Assembly (NCBI RefSeq): GCF_014075995.1
Contig: NZ_CP055153.1
Location: 6,386,001 to 6,450,000, forward strand
Direction: 5' to 3'
Source of the DNA: Adhaeribacter radiodurans
GTDB lineage: Bacteria; Bacteroidota; Bacteroidia; Cytophagales; Hymenobacteraceae
Length of the DNA: 64,000 bases
A program made the translations under genes and the position numbers. Below, piece after piece: positions 53,534 through 63,059 of this stretch. Below the pieces are notes generated by a model. The model worked only from the letters and a program-made list of their open reading frames with translations, was not told where the DNA came from and did no database searches. How positions within the stretch are numbered: the first letter of the stretch is position 1; every line of letters begins with the position of its first letter.

Positions 53534-55366
53534 ATGTTATATTCTGCCCGAAATTATAGTTTTTTTCTACTTATCAGCCTATTGATAGGGCTTCATTCCT
53601 TTTCAGCGCAAGCCCAAAATACTTCGGAAGAGGAAGCCTTAGCTAAAACTTATTTGCAGAAGCAAGAATACGATAAAGCTAGTTCTATTTATAGCAAGCT
53701 TGCTTCTAATAATCAGCAGTTTACTGCCATCTACCCAGATTATCTTAAGACTCTTACCGCCCTTAAAAATTATAAGGAGGCCGAAAAATTAGTAAAAAAA
53801 GCTATTAAAAGAAATCCGGAAATATCCGCTTTTACCATTGATTTGGGCGTAGTACAATTAGCAAGCGGGGATAAGAGAGGGGCAGAGAAAACCTTTGATA
53901 AGGCAATTGATCAGGCTAAGCCTAATACTATTTTACCGGTTGCCCAAGCCTTTGAGCAAAACCGGCTCTATGATTATGCCGAAAAAACTTATTTGCAAGG
54001 TCGTAAACTCAGCAAAAAGGAAACCGATTATACGGGGCAGTTAATGCAGTTGTACTCGTACCAGCGCCAATCAGAAAAATTAATTTCCGAAATACTCAAT
54101 ATTGTAAAAGAAAATCCGGAGCAGTTGCTGTTGGCGCAAAATATGTTGCAAAACAGCTTACGCGAAGAAAAAGAATTTGAAGCATTAGAGAGAATATTGC
54201 TGACGAATGTGCAGCAAAATCCGGATAAGAACGTGTATAGCGAATTATTAATCTGGGTATATACGCAGCGGAAGGATTTTTTTAGTGCCTTGGTGCAAGC
54301 AAAATCCTTGGATAAGCGTACCAAAGGTGGCGGCGAAAAGGTAATGGAATTAGGCGCTATTAGTTTAAAGAATAAAGATTACGAAAGCGCCATTGAGGCA
54401 TACAGCTACGTAGTTAAAGAATACCGTACTAGTCCTTATTATGGGTATGCCCGCGAACGTTTGATTAAAGCCCGCGAAGAACAAGTGCGCAATACTTTTC
54501 CGGTAGATTTAGCTAAAATTCGTACTCTTATTGGCGATTATCAGAACTTGTTAGATGAGTTAGGTAAGAACGGCCGTACCGCAGAAGTAATGAAAAACAT
54601 GGCTTCGCTCCACGCCTTTTACTTAGATGAAAAAGACAAAGCTATTGCTCTGTTGCAGGAAGTAATTAATACCCCACGGGTTAATCAGGATTTAATAGCA
54701 GAAGCTAAAATTAGCTTGGGTGATATTTATTTACTGCGCGGCGAACCTTGGGAAGCAACTTTACTATATTCGCAAGTAGAAAAATCGCATAAAGAAACGC
54801 CAATTGGCCATGAAGCTAAGTTGCGAAACGCTAAATTAAATTATTACAAAGGCGATTTTCAGTTGGCGCAGGAGCACTTGGATATTTTAAAACTGGCAAC
54901 CAGTCGCGAAATTGCTAATGATGCCATGGACTTAAGTTTGCTGATAACCGATAATACCGGCTTGGATTCTTCTACGGCCGCTTTAAAGGAGTACGCAGCT
55001 ACAGAGTTGCTTATTTTTCAAAATAAATTACCAGAAGCTCAGCAACAGTTGGATGATATTTTACGAAAGTATCCGCAACACAGTCTTTCAGATGATATTT
55101 TCTTCCTGAAAGCGAAAGTATTTCTCAAAACGGGTAATTACCAAGATGCCATTCAAAATCTAACTAAAATTACGGATAACCCGCAATACGATATTCTCAG
55201 CGACGATGCTTTGTTTTTGCTGGCTACCATTTATGAAGAGCAGGTAAAAGATCCGGAAAAAGCAAAACAGCTTTACAATGATTTAATAGTGAAATATCCA
55301 GGAAGTATTTATACCGTAGATGCCCGCAAACGCTTCCGCAAACTACGTGGCGATACTATAAATTAA
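53534..55366 (+). CDS. exported tetratricopeptide repeat protein
   Basis: This 610-residue protein has a signal peptide (LLISLLIGLHSFSAQAQ) and TPR repeats throughout. Examples are EYDKASSIYSKLASNN, AEKTFDKAIDQAKPN, SAIEAYSYVVKEYRTSPYYGYA, DIYLLRGEPWEATLLYSQVEKS and AKQLYNDLIVKYPGSIYTVDA. The last repeats resemble BamD/YbgF-type TPRs that grade by Y-P-x-S. It is probably a periplasmic scaffold in the envelope cluster that begins at coaX; its partners are unknown. Confidence 0.85.
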   Translation: MLYSARNYSFFLLISLLIGLHSFSAQAQNTSEEEALAKTYLQKQEYDKASSIYSKLASNNQQFTAIYPDYLKTLTALKNYKEAEKLVKKAIKRNPEISAFTIDLGVVQLASGDKRGAEKTFDKAIDQAKPNTILPVAQAFEQNRLYDYAEKTYLQGRKLSKKETDYTGQLMQLYSYQRQSEKLISEILNIVKENPEQLLLAQNMLQNSLREEKEFEALERILLTNVQQNPDKNVYSELLIWVYTQRKDFFSALVQAKSLDKRTKGGGEKVMELGAISLKNKDYESAIEAYSYVVKEYRTSPYYGYARERLIKAREEQVRNTFPVDLAKIRTLIGDYQNLLDELGKNGRTAEVMKNMASLHAFYLDEKDKAIALLQEVINTPRVNQDLIAEAKISLGDIYLLRGEPWEATLLYSQVEKSHKETPIGHEAKLRNAKLNYYKGDFQLAQEHLDILKLATSREIANDAMDLSLLITDNTGLDSSTAALKEYAATELLIFQNKLPEAQQQLDDILRKYPQHSLSDDIFFLKAKVFLKTGNYQDAIQNLTKITDNPQYDILSDDALFLLATIYEEQVKDPEKAKQLYNDLIVKYPGSIYTVDARKRFRKLRGDTIN

Positions 55367-55422
55367 ATTTAACCTAAGAGCCTCTTAAAGATTTAAGGAG
55401 TAAATTTTTCTAAAAAAATTAA

Positions 55423-56955
55423 TTATCCCTGCAAAGCAGCAATAGCGGCGAAATCTTGCTTTAATTTCGGGTACAAGCCTTCGTAAATGGCGTACAACTG
55501 CTGGTAAACAACATGGTTCTCCGGGTTAGGTAAATAAGTGTGGGAAACGGGTACCAGCTTTTCTATCGTTTCAAAATCGTGGATGATGCCTAAAGCTTGC
55601 ATGCCTAAAATAACAGCTCCTAATGCCGAACTTTCTACACTTTCGGTTACCCGAATTTCCTGATTAAATATATCGGCTAGCATTTGCACCCAAATACCAC
55701 CTTTGGCAAATCCGCCGTTGGCGTAAATTACATCAATAGGTCCGGTAACTTGTATTAAGGCATTTGCTACGCTGTATACGCCAAATAAAATACCTTCGAG
55801 CAAGGCGCGTAATAAATGCGCACGGGTATGCGTTAAGTTTAAGCCGAAGAAAACGCCCCGGGCATTCGCATCCCATATAGGCGCCCGTTCACCCAGCAAA
55901 TACGGTAAAAATAGTAAACCATTAGATCCGGCAGGGATAGTAGCCGCTTTTTGCAGCAGTAATTCATATACATCCGTTGCTAAATCGTCTGCTATTTGTT
56001 TTTCAGGCATCCCGAACTGGTCGCGGAACCAACGCAACAAAATAGCTCCATTACTCACCGGGCCACCCAATACATAGTGTTCGGGAGTTAAAATGTAGCT
56101 AAATATTCGCTCTTGAGAATCTGTAGCCGGCTCGGAAGAAATTACCCGAATGGCCCCACTGGTACCTATGGTAAGGGCCGCATTACCGGGTCGGATAGCA
56201 CTACTTCCCAGATTAGCCAAACAACCATCGCTACCACCCAAAATAAAAGCTACCTGGGTATCCACTCCTAAATAGCTAGCCTGCTCAGTCGATAGGCCAC
56301 GAACAATATGCGTGCATGGAAACGGAGTAGATAAATGATCATTGGAAATACCCGCTAATTGTAAGGCTGGTTGATGCCATTGTAAAGTAAAAATATCAAA
56401 CAATCCGGTAGCCGAAGCAATTGAATAGTCAATAACGTACTGCCCGAAAAGCCGGTAGAACACGTATTCTTTAATAGAGATAAATTTATGCGCCTTTTGT
56501 ATTAATTCCGGTTGCTCTGCTTGCATCCAAACCAATTTGCACAACGGCGACATAGGGTGAATAGGCGTACCCGTCCGGCGATAGATGTTATGACCTGCGG
56601 CACTGTTTTTAATTTGATTAGCGTATTCTTTGCTTCGCGTATCGGCCCAGGTAATGCTGTTCGTGAGCAGATTACCTTCTACATCTAAAACAATTAAGCT
56701 GTGCATGGCACTGCTGAAACTAATTCCCGCTAAACCAGCTACCGTAAAACCAATAGTTCGGGCAGCTGTGGTAACGGCACTAATAGAATCCAACACAGCT
56801 TGATATACTTCATCCGGATCTTGTTCGCTGTACGAGGGTTGTGGATTGAGCAAAGGATATTCCACCGACTTTTCGGCTAGTACATGCCCTTGTAAATTAA
56901 AGCCAACGGCTTTGGTGCTTGTAGTACCAATATCAACCCCGATCATGTAGTGCAT
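55423..56955 (-). CDS. FGGY-family carbohydrate kinase, probably gluconokinase
   Basis: This 510-residue cytosolic kinase has the FGGY fold (GVDIGTTSTKAVGFN and GGSDGCLANLGSSAIRPGNAALTIGTSGAIR). The segment RTGTPIHPMSPLCKLVWM is characteristic of FGGY gluconokinases rather than xylulo- or glycerol kinases. It would phosphorylate gluconate for entry to the Entner-Doudoroff or pentose phosphate routes. Gluconate could come from sugar-oxidising enzymes such as those nearby. The exact substrate is inference. Heptad repeats lie just upstream. Confidence 0.85.
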   Translation of the reverse strand: MHYMIGVDIGTTSTKAVGFNLQGHVLAEKSVEYPLLNPQPSYSEQDPDEVYQAVLDSISAVTTAARTIGFTVAGLAGISFSSAMHSLIVLDVEGNLLTNSITWADTRSKEYANQIKNSAAGHNIYRRTGTPIHPMSPLCKLVWMQAEQPELIQKAHKFISIKEYVFYRLFGQYVIDYSIASATGLFDIFTLQWHQPALQLAGISNDHLSTPFPCTHIVRGLSTEQASYLGVDTQVAFILGGSDGCLANLGSSAIRPGNAALTIGTSGAIRVISSEPATDSQERIFSYILTPEHYVLGGPVSNGAILLRWFRDQFGMPEKQIADDLATDVYELLLQKAATIPAGSNGLLFLPYLLGERAPIWDANARGVFFGLNLTHTRAHLLRALLEGILFGVYSVANALIQVTGPIDVIYANGGFAKGGIWVQMLADIFNQEIRVTESVESSALGAVILGMQALGIIHDFETIEKLVPVSHTYLPNPENHVVYQQLYAIYEGLYPKLKQDFAAIAALQG

Positions 56956-57441
56956 AAGTCCGGTTTATTCAGAATAAGTAATAAGTTTTATTTGCAGGTT
57001 ATAAGTTTACAAAAAATGTATCTTATTTATATGAGTTCTTTCCTCTCTGGTGTTCAAATTTCAAAATAAAGTAAATTACAAGGTGGTTTAATTAACATTT
57101 TAAAAATAATTGGTTGCACCCAGTTTCAGGTAACTAAGTTTTGCAAGTACAACTATTATGAACTTATATGAAACTGTATTTACTTTTTTACCTGAATTAT
57201 TTTCGTTAAAGTAAATTTTAGTAATAAGTAAATCAGAATTATAACGACGAGTTAAATTACTCCTATCAGCTTGCCCTAACTACTTTAAACAGATAAGAAT
57301 ATTAGTAACCGACCGTATGCAGAAAGCTAATTTGCAGTAGAAGGCAGGAGTAAAACGTGCGGCCAATACCTTAAAACTTACCTGGTGCTATTGCTTTGCT
57401 CCAATAATACTAGTATGTTACTAAGATAAATTTTACCACTT
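56956..57441. other. 486-bp divergent intergenic region
   Basis: It holds promoters of the FGGY kinase and the permease. A heptad tract is at its left end (56973-57007). The remainder is AT-rich with no gene or hairpin that I can support. Confidence 0.4.
56973..57007 (-). repeat. degenerate heptad repeat upstream of the FGGY kinase
   Basis: On the minus strand the units AACTTAT, AACCTGC, AAATAAA, ACTTATT, ACTTATT follow one another with a 7-bp period, ending 18 bp before the start. Confidence 0.55.
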
Positions 57442-58665
57442 ATGAAATCACGGGTACGCGGGTTACTTTCCGCCATGATGTTTCTACAATTCTTTATTTG
57501 GGGAGCCTGGTACGTTACCATGGGTACCTATCTGGCAAATGCATTACAGGCGGACGGGGTTGATATTGGTGATGCGTACAGTGCCATGTCTATTGCTACT
57601 ATTATTTCGCCGTTTTTTGTGGGTATGATTGCCGACCGGTTTTTTGCGGCCCAACGCGTATTTGGGTTAATGCACTTGCTTGGAGCAGGAGTATTGTATT
57701 ATCTTACTACTATTCAAAATCCGGATGTGTTTTACTGGGGTATTTTACTTTATTCGCTGTTGTACGCACCCACTTTAGCTTTAGCCAATGCTATTTCGTT
57801 TAACCAAATGGCTGAGCCCGGAAAACAGTTTGCCTCTGTACGGGTATGGGGTACCATAGGCTGGATTGCCACCGGGTGGCTCATCGATCAGGTTTTTCAT
57901 ATTTCTCCTACGGAATTGGGCTTTACTTTTACAATGGCCGCAGTAGCGTCCATTGCCTTAGCAGCTTTAAGTTTATTTTTACCTAACACACCCCCCAAAG
58001 CCAAAAACGCTGCCGTTCGTACTTCCGAAATTGTTGGTTCCGAGGCATTTGTTCTATTAAAAGACCGCTCTTTTCTTATTTTCTTTATTTCATCTATTTT
58101 AATCTGTATTCCGCTGTCGTTTTACTATAGCCAAACTAATCAATTTTTAGTAGAGTCCGGCATGCAAAATGCAACCCGTAACATGACCTTCGGCCAGATT
58201 TCAGAAGCTCTGTTTATTTTGGCTATTCCGTTTTTCTTTCGTCGGTTTGGGGTAAAATACATGATTATGATTGGGATGCTTACCTGGGTAATACGGTTTT
58301 TAATATTTGGATTTGGTGGCCCGGATCAGATGTGGATGTTGTTTACCGGTATTATTTTACACGGTGTCTGCTTTGATTTCTTCTTTGTAACCGGCCAGAT
58401 TTACACCGATCACAAAGCCGGCGAAAAAATTAAAAGTTCCGCTCAGGGAATGATTACCATGGCCACGTACGGCATTGGTATGTGGATCGGTACTAAACTT
58501 TCGGGGTACGTGGCTAAAAATTATACAATCTCGCCTACAGAGCATCACTGGCAGGAAATCTGGTTGGTACCGGCAGCCATTGCAGCGGGAGTTTTACTAT
58601 TATTTGCCCTATTATTCCGCGAAAAACAGTTAGACCGCAAGCAGGTAGCAGCGGCGGTGCATTAA
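57442..58665 (+). CDS. MFS nucleoside:H+ symporter-like permease
   Basis: The 407-residue, 12-helix transporter has the NHS family hallmarks: the N-terminus LSAMMFLQFFIWGAWYVTMGTYL, FVGMIADRFFAAQR and FASVRVWGTIGWIATGWLID. NupG/XapB members carry nucleosides. In Bacteroidota many NHS proteins instead sit with Gfo/Idh/MocA and isomerase genes and may carry sugars. Its position before two oxidoreductases makes a sugar or sugar-acid substrate plausible. Confidence 0.85.
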   Translation: MKSRVRGLLSAMMFLQFFIWGAWYVTMGTYLANALQADGVDIGDAYSAMSIATIISPFFVGMIADRFFAAQRVFGLMHLLGAGVLYYLTTIQNPDVFYWGILLYSLLYAPTLALANAISFNQMAEPGKQFASVRVWGTIGWIATGWLIDQVFHISPTELGFTFTMAAVASIALAALSLFLPNTPPKAKNAAVRTSEIVGSEAFVLLKDRSFLIFFISSILICIPLSFYYSQTNQFLVESGMQNATRNMTFGQISEALFILAIPFFFRRFGVKYMIMIGMLTWVIRFLIFGFGGPDQMWMLFTGIILHGVCFDFFFVTGQIYTDHKAGEKIKSSAQGMITMATYGIGMWIGTKLSGYVAKNYTISPTEHHWQEIWLVPAAIAAGVLLLFALLFREKQLDRKQVAAAVH

Positions 58666-58763
58666 TGAGTTAAGATTTTAAACAAAATTAATTGAATATA
58701 CTGAATGCCGAGAATTTTGTAAGAAGGTGCTGATATTAAATTTATTAATAAAAGTTTAGCATC

Positions 58764-58826
58764 TAATATCTTGATACTTGTGTCTCTTTACTTACCTAAA
58801 ACCTTCCACCTATAACCTACAACATA
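58764..58826 (+). repeat. nine-unit degenerate heptad repeat tract before an oxidoreductase start
   Basis: Nine consecutive 7-bp units run from TAATATC, TTGATAC, TTGTGTC, TCTTTAC, TTACCTA to AAACCTT, CCACCTA, TAACCTA, CAACATA, ending four bases before the ATG. It links both flavours of the repeat in one tract. Confidence 0.75.
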
Positions 58827-58830
58827 AAAA

Positions 58831-60036
58831 ATGGCCAGAATAGCAATGTTAGGTTCGGGATTTATTGCCCGGTTTTATACCCGTAGTTTACATGCCCAAC
58901 GCAGCCGCGACCAAGTGCACATTATCTATGCTCGTAAAGAAGAATCGGGTAAAAAGTTCGCCGCTGAATTTAATATTCCTAAATCTACCACGGATATGGC
59001 CGAAGCTATTAACGACCCGGAGGTGGATGCCGTAGTGATTGCCCTGCCTAATAATTTGCATCTGGAAGCGGTAATAATGGCAGCGGAAGCCGGTAAAGCG
59101 GTCCTGTGTACCAAGCCGCTTGGCTGTACCGGCGATGAAGCCCGCCAAATGCTGGAAGCTGTGGAAAAAGCCGGTGTATTTCACGGGTATTTAGAAGATT
59201 TAGCTTATACACCTAAAACCTTGGAAGCTTTAGATGCCGTGAAAAGTGGTGCTGTGGGCAAAGTGCTCTGGACCCGTTCTCGCGAAACGCATCCTGGTCC
59301 GCATAGCGATTGGTTCTGGGATATTAATCAATCGGGTGGGGGAGCTATTCTGGATTTAGCCTGTCATTGCATTGAGGTAAGCCGGAATTACATTGGCAAA
59401 AACGTGCGGCCCGTAGAAGTAATGTGCTGGGCAGATACGCTGGTAAAACCCATTGAAGCGGAAGATCACGCCATTGGGCTGGTAAGATACGAGACTGGAG
59501 CCGTTGCACAGTTTGAAGTAAGCTGGGCGTTTCGGGGCGGTATGGATTTACGCGACGAATTAACGGGTACCGAAGGAACCATCCGCATTGATCATTTCCT
59601 GCGAACCGGTTTTGAGATGTTCACCGCTGTGGGCCGGGGCGGTTACGTGGCCGAAAAAGCCGAAATGGAAACGGGCTGGCTTTTTCCGGTTGGCGACGAG
59701 GTGCACGATTTGGGCTATACCCACATGTTTACCGATATGTTCAATACCATGGAAAAAGGTAGCACGCCCATGGAGACTTTTTACGATGGGTATATTGTAA
59801 ACGCCGTAATGGACGCTTGTTTAAAATCCGCTAAAACTAAACAATGGGAGCCCGTAGAATTAGCAATTTGGCGCGGGAATACTGAAGTAACCGAAAAAGG
59901 AAGCCTTAAAGTAGAATTCGACGCTGATTACTGGCTTATAAAAGAAGAATTAGTGCCCGGCGGCGAAATTAAACGCATTTTAAAACACAAAGAATCCGGT
60001 AAAATTGTGCAACAGGTAATGGCCGCTAATAAGTGA
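58831..60036 (+). CDS. Gfo/Idh/MocA family oxidoreductase
   Basis: This 401-residue cytosolic enzyme has a Rossmann motif ([15 protein letters not shown]), a catalytic-site segment [17 protein letters not shown] with Lys in place of the EKP pattern, and the C-terminal fold with [22 protein letters not shown]. Family members oxidise inositols, sugars or sugar acids with NAD(P). It follows the NHS permease with a heptad tract in between and precedes a second oxidoreductase, suggesting a shared pathway. Confidence 0.9.
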   Translation: MARIAMLGSGFIARFYTRSLHAQRSRDQVHIIYARKEESGKKFAAEFNIPKSTTDMAEAINDPEVDAVVIALPNNLHLEAVIMAAEAGKAVLCTKPLGCTGDEARQMLEAVEKAGVFHGYLEDLAYTPKTLEALDAVKSGAVGKVLWTRSRETHPGPHSDWFWDINQSGGGAILDLACHCIEVSRNYIGKNVRPVEVMCWADTLVKPIEAEDHAIGLVRYETGAVAQFEVSWAFRGGMDLRDELTGTEGTIRIDHFLRTGFEMFTAVGRGGYVAEKAEMETGWLFPVGDEVHDLGYTHMFTDMFNTMEKGSTPMETFYDGYIVNAVMDACLKSAKTKQWEPVELAIWRGNTEVTEKGSLKVEFDADYWLIKEELVPGGEIKRILKHKESGKIVQQVMAANK

Positions 60037-60163
60037 GCTATTTAAAGTATTTGTAAAAATCTTATTTCATGCTTAGTTGTTATCAAGTAAGAATTTATCT
60101 GGTTACGTAGTTTAAAAGGCTTTGTTAGAATTAGTAATTTAAATTTTAAAGGCATTATCTAGA

Positions 60164-60502
60164 ATGACATTTGAAGAAATTTATAGCAAAATACTGCCTT
60201 TATGGGGAGATAAAATAGACTTTTCGGATGGATACATAATTCAACCAGAGCGGAAATACAAAAATTTAAAGAAGGTTACCGATTCTAAAGATTACTTTTA
60301 TTCTAAAAACCTGAGTAATCAATGGAATGCCCTGGAAGAACAAATAGCCGAAGATGATGCCGAAGGCCGCTTAATGCTCTGGACAATGTTTCAGGTATTT
60401 CAGCAACATGCCCGTAAAAAGTTCGAGCAAAACGTACTTACTTTTCTGCCGGGAGAAATATATAAAACAGAAATCGAAGAACAGTTTCTGAAAAATGTAT
60501 AG
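60164..60502 (+). CDS. hypothetical protein
   Basis: This 112-residue acidic soluble protein (MTFEEIYSKILPLWGDKIDF, ending EIYKTEIEEQFLKNV) is not recognised. It has no signal peptide or membrane helix and is mostly helical. It lies between two Gfo/Idh/MocA genes with short gaps, so it may share their transcript. Confidence 0.65.
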   Translation: MTFEEIYSKILPLWGDKIDFSDGYIIQPERKYKNLKKVTDSKDYFYSKNLSNQWNALEEQIAEDDAEGRLMLWTMFQVFQQHARKKFEQNVLTFLPGEIYKTEIEEQFLKNV

Positions 60503-60638
60503 GAAGAAGAGTGGGAAGACGAGTAAGCCAATTAGTTTTAATTCAAACCTTTGTCGGAACAACCTAGGATTGTAGTTATTAACCCGATTGTTCTTCCCTT
60601 TTCAAATTTATATTACCTTACCAGAACCAGATAAAACT

Positions 60639-61613
60639 ATGGAAACCATTCGATGGGGGATAATTGGTTGCGGCGACGTAACCGAAGTAAAAAGCGGACC
60701 CGCTTTTAGTAAAATACCAAATTCAAAACTAGTAGCGGTAATGCGCCGCGATGCCGCCAAAGCCGAAGATTACGCTCGTCGGCACAATGTACCCAAGTGG
60801 TATGCCGATGCTACTGCGCTCATTAACGACCCCGAAGTAGATGCCGTTTACATTGCCACGCCGCCCGATTCGCACCGTGATTATACCTTGCAGGTAGCTG
60901 CCGCGGGCAAACCCGTGTACGTAGAAAAGCCAATGGCCCGCACTTATGCCGAATGCCAGGAGATGATTGCAGCTTGTGAAGAAGCTCAGTTGCCATTATT
61001 TGTAGCGTTTTACCGGCGCTGTTTGCCTTCTTTCTTAAAAGTAAAAGAGTTAGTGGACACCGGCGCGATTGGTGAAGTACGGTTTGTAAACATTCAGTTG
61101 TACCATCCTTTACAAAATAATTTAGAAAAAGAAAATTTACCCTGGCGCGTGCAACCCGAAATTGCCGGTGGAGGATTATTCTTTGATTTGGCTCCGCACC
61201 AATTGGATATTTTAGATTACATTTTAGGCCCGATTGCTACTGCTTCGGGGCAAACGGCTAATCAAGCTGGTTTATATCCGGCGGAAGATATTGTAACGGC
61301 GCAGTTTCGTTTTCAATCTGGTGTACTGGGTAGCGGTACCTGGTCCTTTACCGTTGCCGAGACTCAACGTACCGATCAGATGGAGATAATTGGTAGTAAA
61401 GGCAAAATTACGTTCGCGGCTTTTGATAAAGTACCGGTGCAACTAGAAACAGCCGAAGGAATTAAAAAATTTGACTTACCGCCCCCCACGCATATTCAGC
61501 AACCATTCATTCAAACCATCGTGGAGCAACTAACCGGACAAGGAGAGTGCCCCAGCACGGGAGTAACTGCTGCCCGTACCGCTTGGGTAATGGATCAGAT
61601 TGTGGGCAGATAA
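60639..61613 (+). CDS. Gfo/Idh/MocA family oxidoreductase
   Basis: The protein is 324 residues from the ATG at 60639 (METIRWGIIGCGDVTEVK), the usual family start; the upstream in-frame ATG adds an unconserved leader. The catalytic Lys is in YVEKPMARTYAECQEM. The C-terminal part has GGGLFFDLAPHQLDILDYILG with the catalytic His. It probably oxidises a sugar or cyclitol with NAD(P), in the same pathway as the oxidoreductase at 58.8-60.0 kb. A heptad repeat follows its stop. Confidence 0.9.
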   Translation: METIRWGIIGCGDVTEVKSGPAFSKIPNSKLVAVMRRDAAKAEDYARRHNVPKWYADATALINDPEVDAVYIATPPDSHRDYTLQVAAAGKPVYVEKPMARTYAECQEMIAACEEAQLPLFVAFYRRCLPSFLKVKELVDTGAIGEVRFVNIQLYHPLQNNLEKENLPWRVQPEIAGGGLFFDLAPHQLDILDYILGPIATASGQTANQAGLYPAEDIVTAQFRFQSGVLGSGTWSFTVAETQRTDQMEIIGSKGKITFAAFDKVPVQLETAEGIKKFDLPPPTHIQQPFIQTIVEQLTGQGECPSTGVTAARTAWVMDQIVGR

Positions 61614-61614
61614 T

Positions 61615-61642
61615 TTTAGATATTAGACGCTAGACACCAGAC
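61615..61642 (+). repeat. degenerate heptad repeat (ATTAGAC type) after the oxidoreductase
   Basis: TTTAGAT, ATTAGAC, GCTAGAC, ACCAGAC follow one another with a 7-bp period, starting one base after the stop codon. Confidence 0.65.
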
Positions 61643-61720
61643 TTAATAAAGATTTTCGCAAAGATTGGCAGTGAGGATACTGCCAACGACCAGCGTCGGC
61701 ATTGAAATTCGATCGGTGCC

Positions 61721-61744
61721 GTCGTTTGTGTCTTCACAAACGAC
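61721..61744 (-). repeat. REP palindrome copy E, distant from the RAYT
   Basis: The 20-bp core at 61723-61742 is identical (reverse complement) to copy A, with two more pairs on each side. Its minus-strand tail is ACGGC. A second hairpin, TTGGCAGT with ACTGCCAA, lies at 61665-61686, so this may be a two-unit cluster. Confidence 0.75.
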
Positions 61745-61787
61745 TTTATCTTTCGCGTAAGTTCTATTAACGATATTCTTCTACTCT

Positions 61788-61820
61788 AAAGACGCATTTA
61801 AGTGCGTCTTTTTTACTTTT
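61788..61820. terminator. hairpin terminator
   Basis: AAAGACGCA (61788-61796) pairs with TGCGTCTTT (61803-61811), followed by TTTACTTTT on the plus strand. Confidence 0.75.
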
Positions 61821-62155
61821 CAGGCTTCATCGCGGTCACCTAGGCGTTTATCAATAATAAAGTAATAAGCAATCAGGCTTAAGCCTCCGAACATTACGCC
61901 CAGCGGCACCCCAATCGCGTAACGCCAAGGTATAAAATCTCCAATAGTCATACCCAGCAACACCGAGAAAATAACCATGCCGTATTTAAGGGCAGTGCGC
62001 CGAGGCCGGAAAAAGTTAGGGTCGAGGCCCCGTTCTACCAAAGCCAACCGTTCGCGAGTACGGGAAGTGAAATACAAATAGCAAATACCGAAAATTGTGC
62101 TGAAGAACAAAATGGCTACAATAACGATGAGCACTGGGCCGAACATGTTTTGCAT
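61820..62155 (-). CDS. small membrane protein, DUF6249-like
   Basis: This 111-residue protein has three membrane helices (residues 6-28, 58-72 and 80-100). Between them is a basic loop RTRERLALVERGLDPNFFRPRR. The RERLALVERGLDP motif is typical of small Bacteroidota membrane proteins that often sit beside ECF sigma factors. Here the sigma factor gene is divergent, 325 bp away. The function is unknown. Confidence 0.75.
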   Translation of the reverse strand: MQNMFGPVLIVIVAILFFSTIFGICYLYFTSRTRERLALVERGLDPNFFRPRRTALKYGMVIFSVLLGMTIGDFIPWRYAIGVPLGVMFGGLSLIAYYFIIDKRLGDRDEA

Positions 62156-62480
62156 AATAAGTAAATTTTAAGTTTTATGTTCTTTGGACGCCTTGCAATA
62201 ACAGCTGGTTACAGCTTATACAAAGTAAATTTAAAATTACAGTTATGTGTACTCACTTATCCGAAACTTTAAAAAACTCAGCAACTATCTATATCTGCAA
62301 ACCAATAATCTTAAATTTATCTAGTCCTTCCAGAGGAAGCTTTTCGGCTATATAGCTTTTTCTGAAGGAACTTTAAAGAAACGCCGATTTTCTGTAACTT
62401 GATTTTACTTATTACTTTTAGCTTAGAACTTACTACGTACTTGTAACCGCTTTTAAAATAGTGGCGTCTAACCCGCACAC
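62156..62480. other. 325-bp divergent intergenic region
   Basis: It separates the small membrane protein from the ECF sigma factor. A weak heptad pattern lies at 62427-62447 (AACTTAC, TACGTAC, TTGTAAC). No other feature stands out. Confidence 0.4.
62427..62447 (+). repeat. short heptad repeat upstream of the second ECF sigma factor
   Basis: Three tandem units, AACTTAC, TACGTAC and TTGTAAC, lie 34 bp before the sigma factor start. Confidence 0.4.
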
Positions 62481-63059
62481 ATGGAAACGCAGCCTGATTA
62501 TTACTATGTTCAGCAAGTACTCTGCGGAAATACAGCGGGGTATACCGTTTTAGTAGAAAAGTACAAGCATTTGGCGACTACTCTTGCTTTTAAAATTACA
62601 GGAAATAAGCAAGATGCCGAAGAAGTCGCTCAGGATGCTTTTGTGAAAGCTTTCCGAGCATTACCGGGTTTTAGAAGCGAGTCCAAATTTTCGACTTGGT
62701 TGTACCGCATTGTTTATAATTCAGCAATTTCTAAAACCCGCCGCAAAATATCTTTTGCCGTTTCGCTGGAAGATGCCGACCTCACCGAAACAGAGTTGGA
62801 ACAAGTAGGATTACAAATGCTAAACCTGCAAACGGCCGAGCAAAGCAAGTATATTGACCTAGCTTTGAGCCAACTGCCCGCCCACGAAAATCTGCTTTTA
62901 ACCTTGTTCTATCTGCACGAAAAATCCGTGGAAGAAATTAAAGAAATTACCGGGTTATCAAAAGCAAACATTAAAGTAAAACTATTCCGCGGCAGGCAAA
63001 AAATGTATTTGTACCTGCAAGGAGTATTAAAGCACGAATGGAAGGAAATTATTAGATGA
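62481..63059 (+). CDS. RNA polymerase sigma factor, ECF type
   Basis: This 192-residue sigma-70 family protein has region 2 (NKQDAEEVAQDAFVKAFRAL, FSTWLYRIVYNSAISKTRRK) and region 4 (LPAHENLLLTLFYLHEKSVEEIKEITGLSKANIKVKLFRGRQKMY). It overlaps the next gene by 4 bp (ATGA), coupling it to a membrane protein that may act as anti-sigma factor. The regulon is unknown. Confidence 0.92.
   Translation: METQPDYYYVQQVLCGNTAGYTVLVEKYKHLATTLAFKITGNKQDAEEVAQDAFVKAFRALPGFRSESKFSTWLYRIVYNSAISKTRRKISFAVSLEDADLTETELEQVGLQMLNLQTAEQSKYIDLALSQLPAHENLLLTLFYLHEKSVEEIKEITGLSKANIKVKLFRGRQKMYLYLQGVLKHEWKEIIR

Noticed and set aside
58764-58826. CRISPR array
   Set aside because: The repeats are only 7 bp, degenerate and without spacers; no cas gene is present.
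61665-61686. Hairpin TTGGCAGT/ACTGCCAA as terminator of the oxidoreductase gene
   Set aside because: No U-run follows; it lies beside REP copy E and is more likely part of that repeat cluster.
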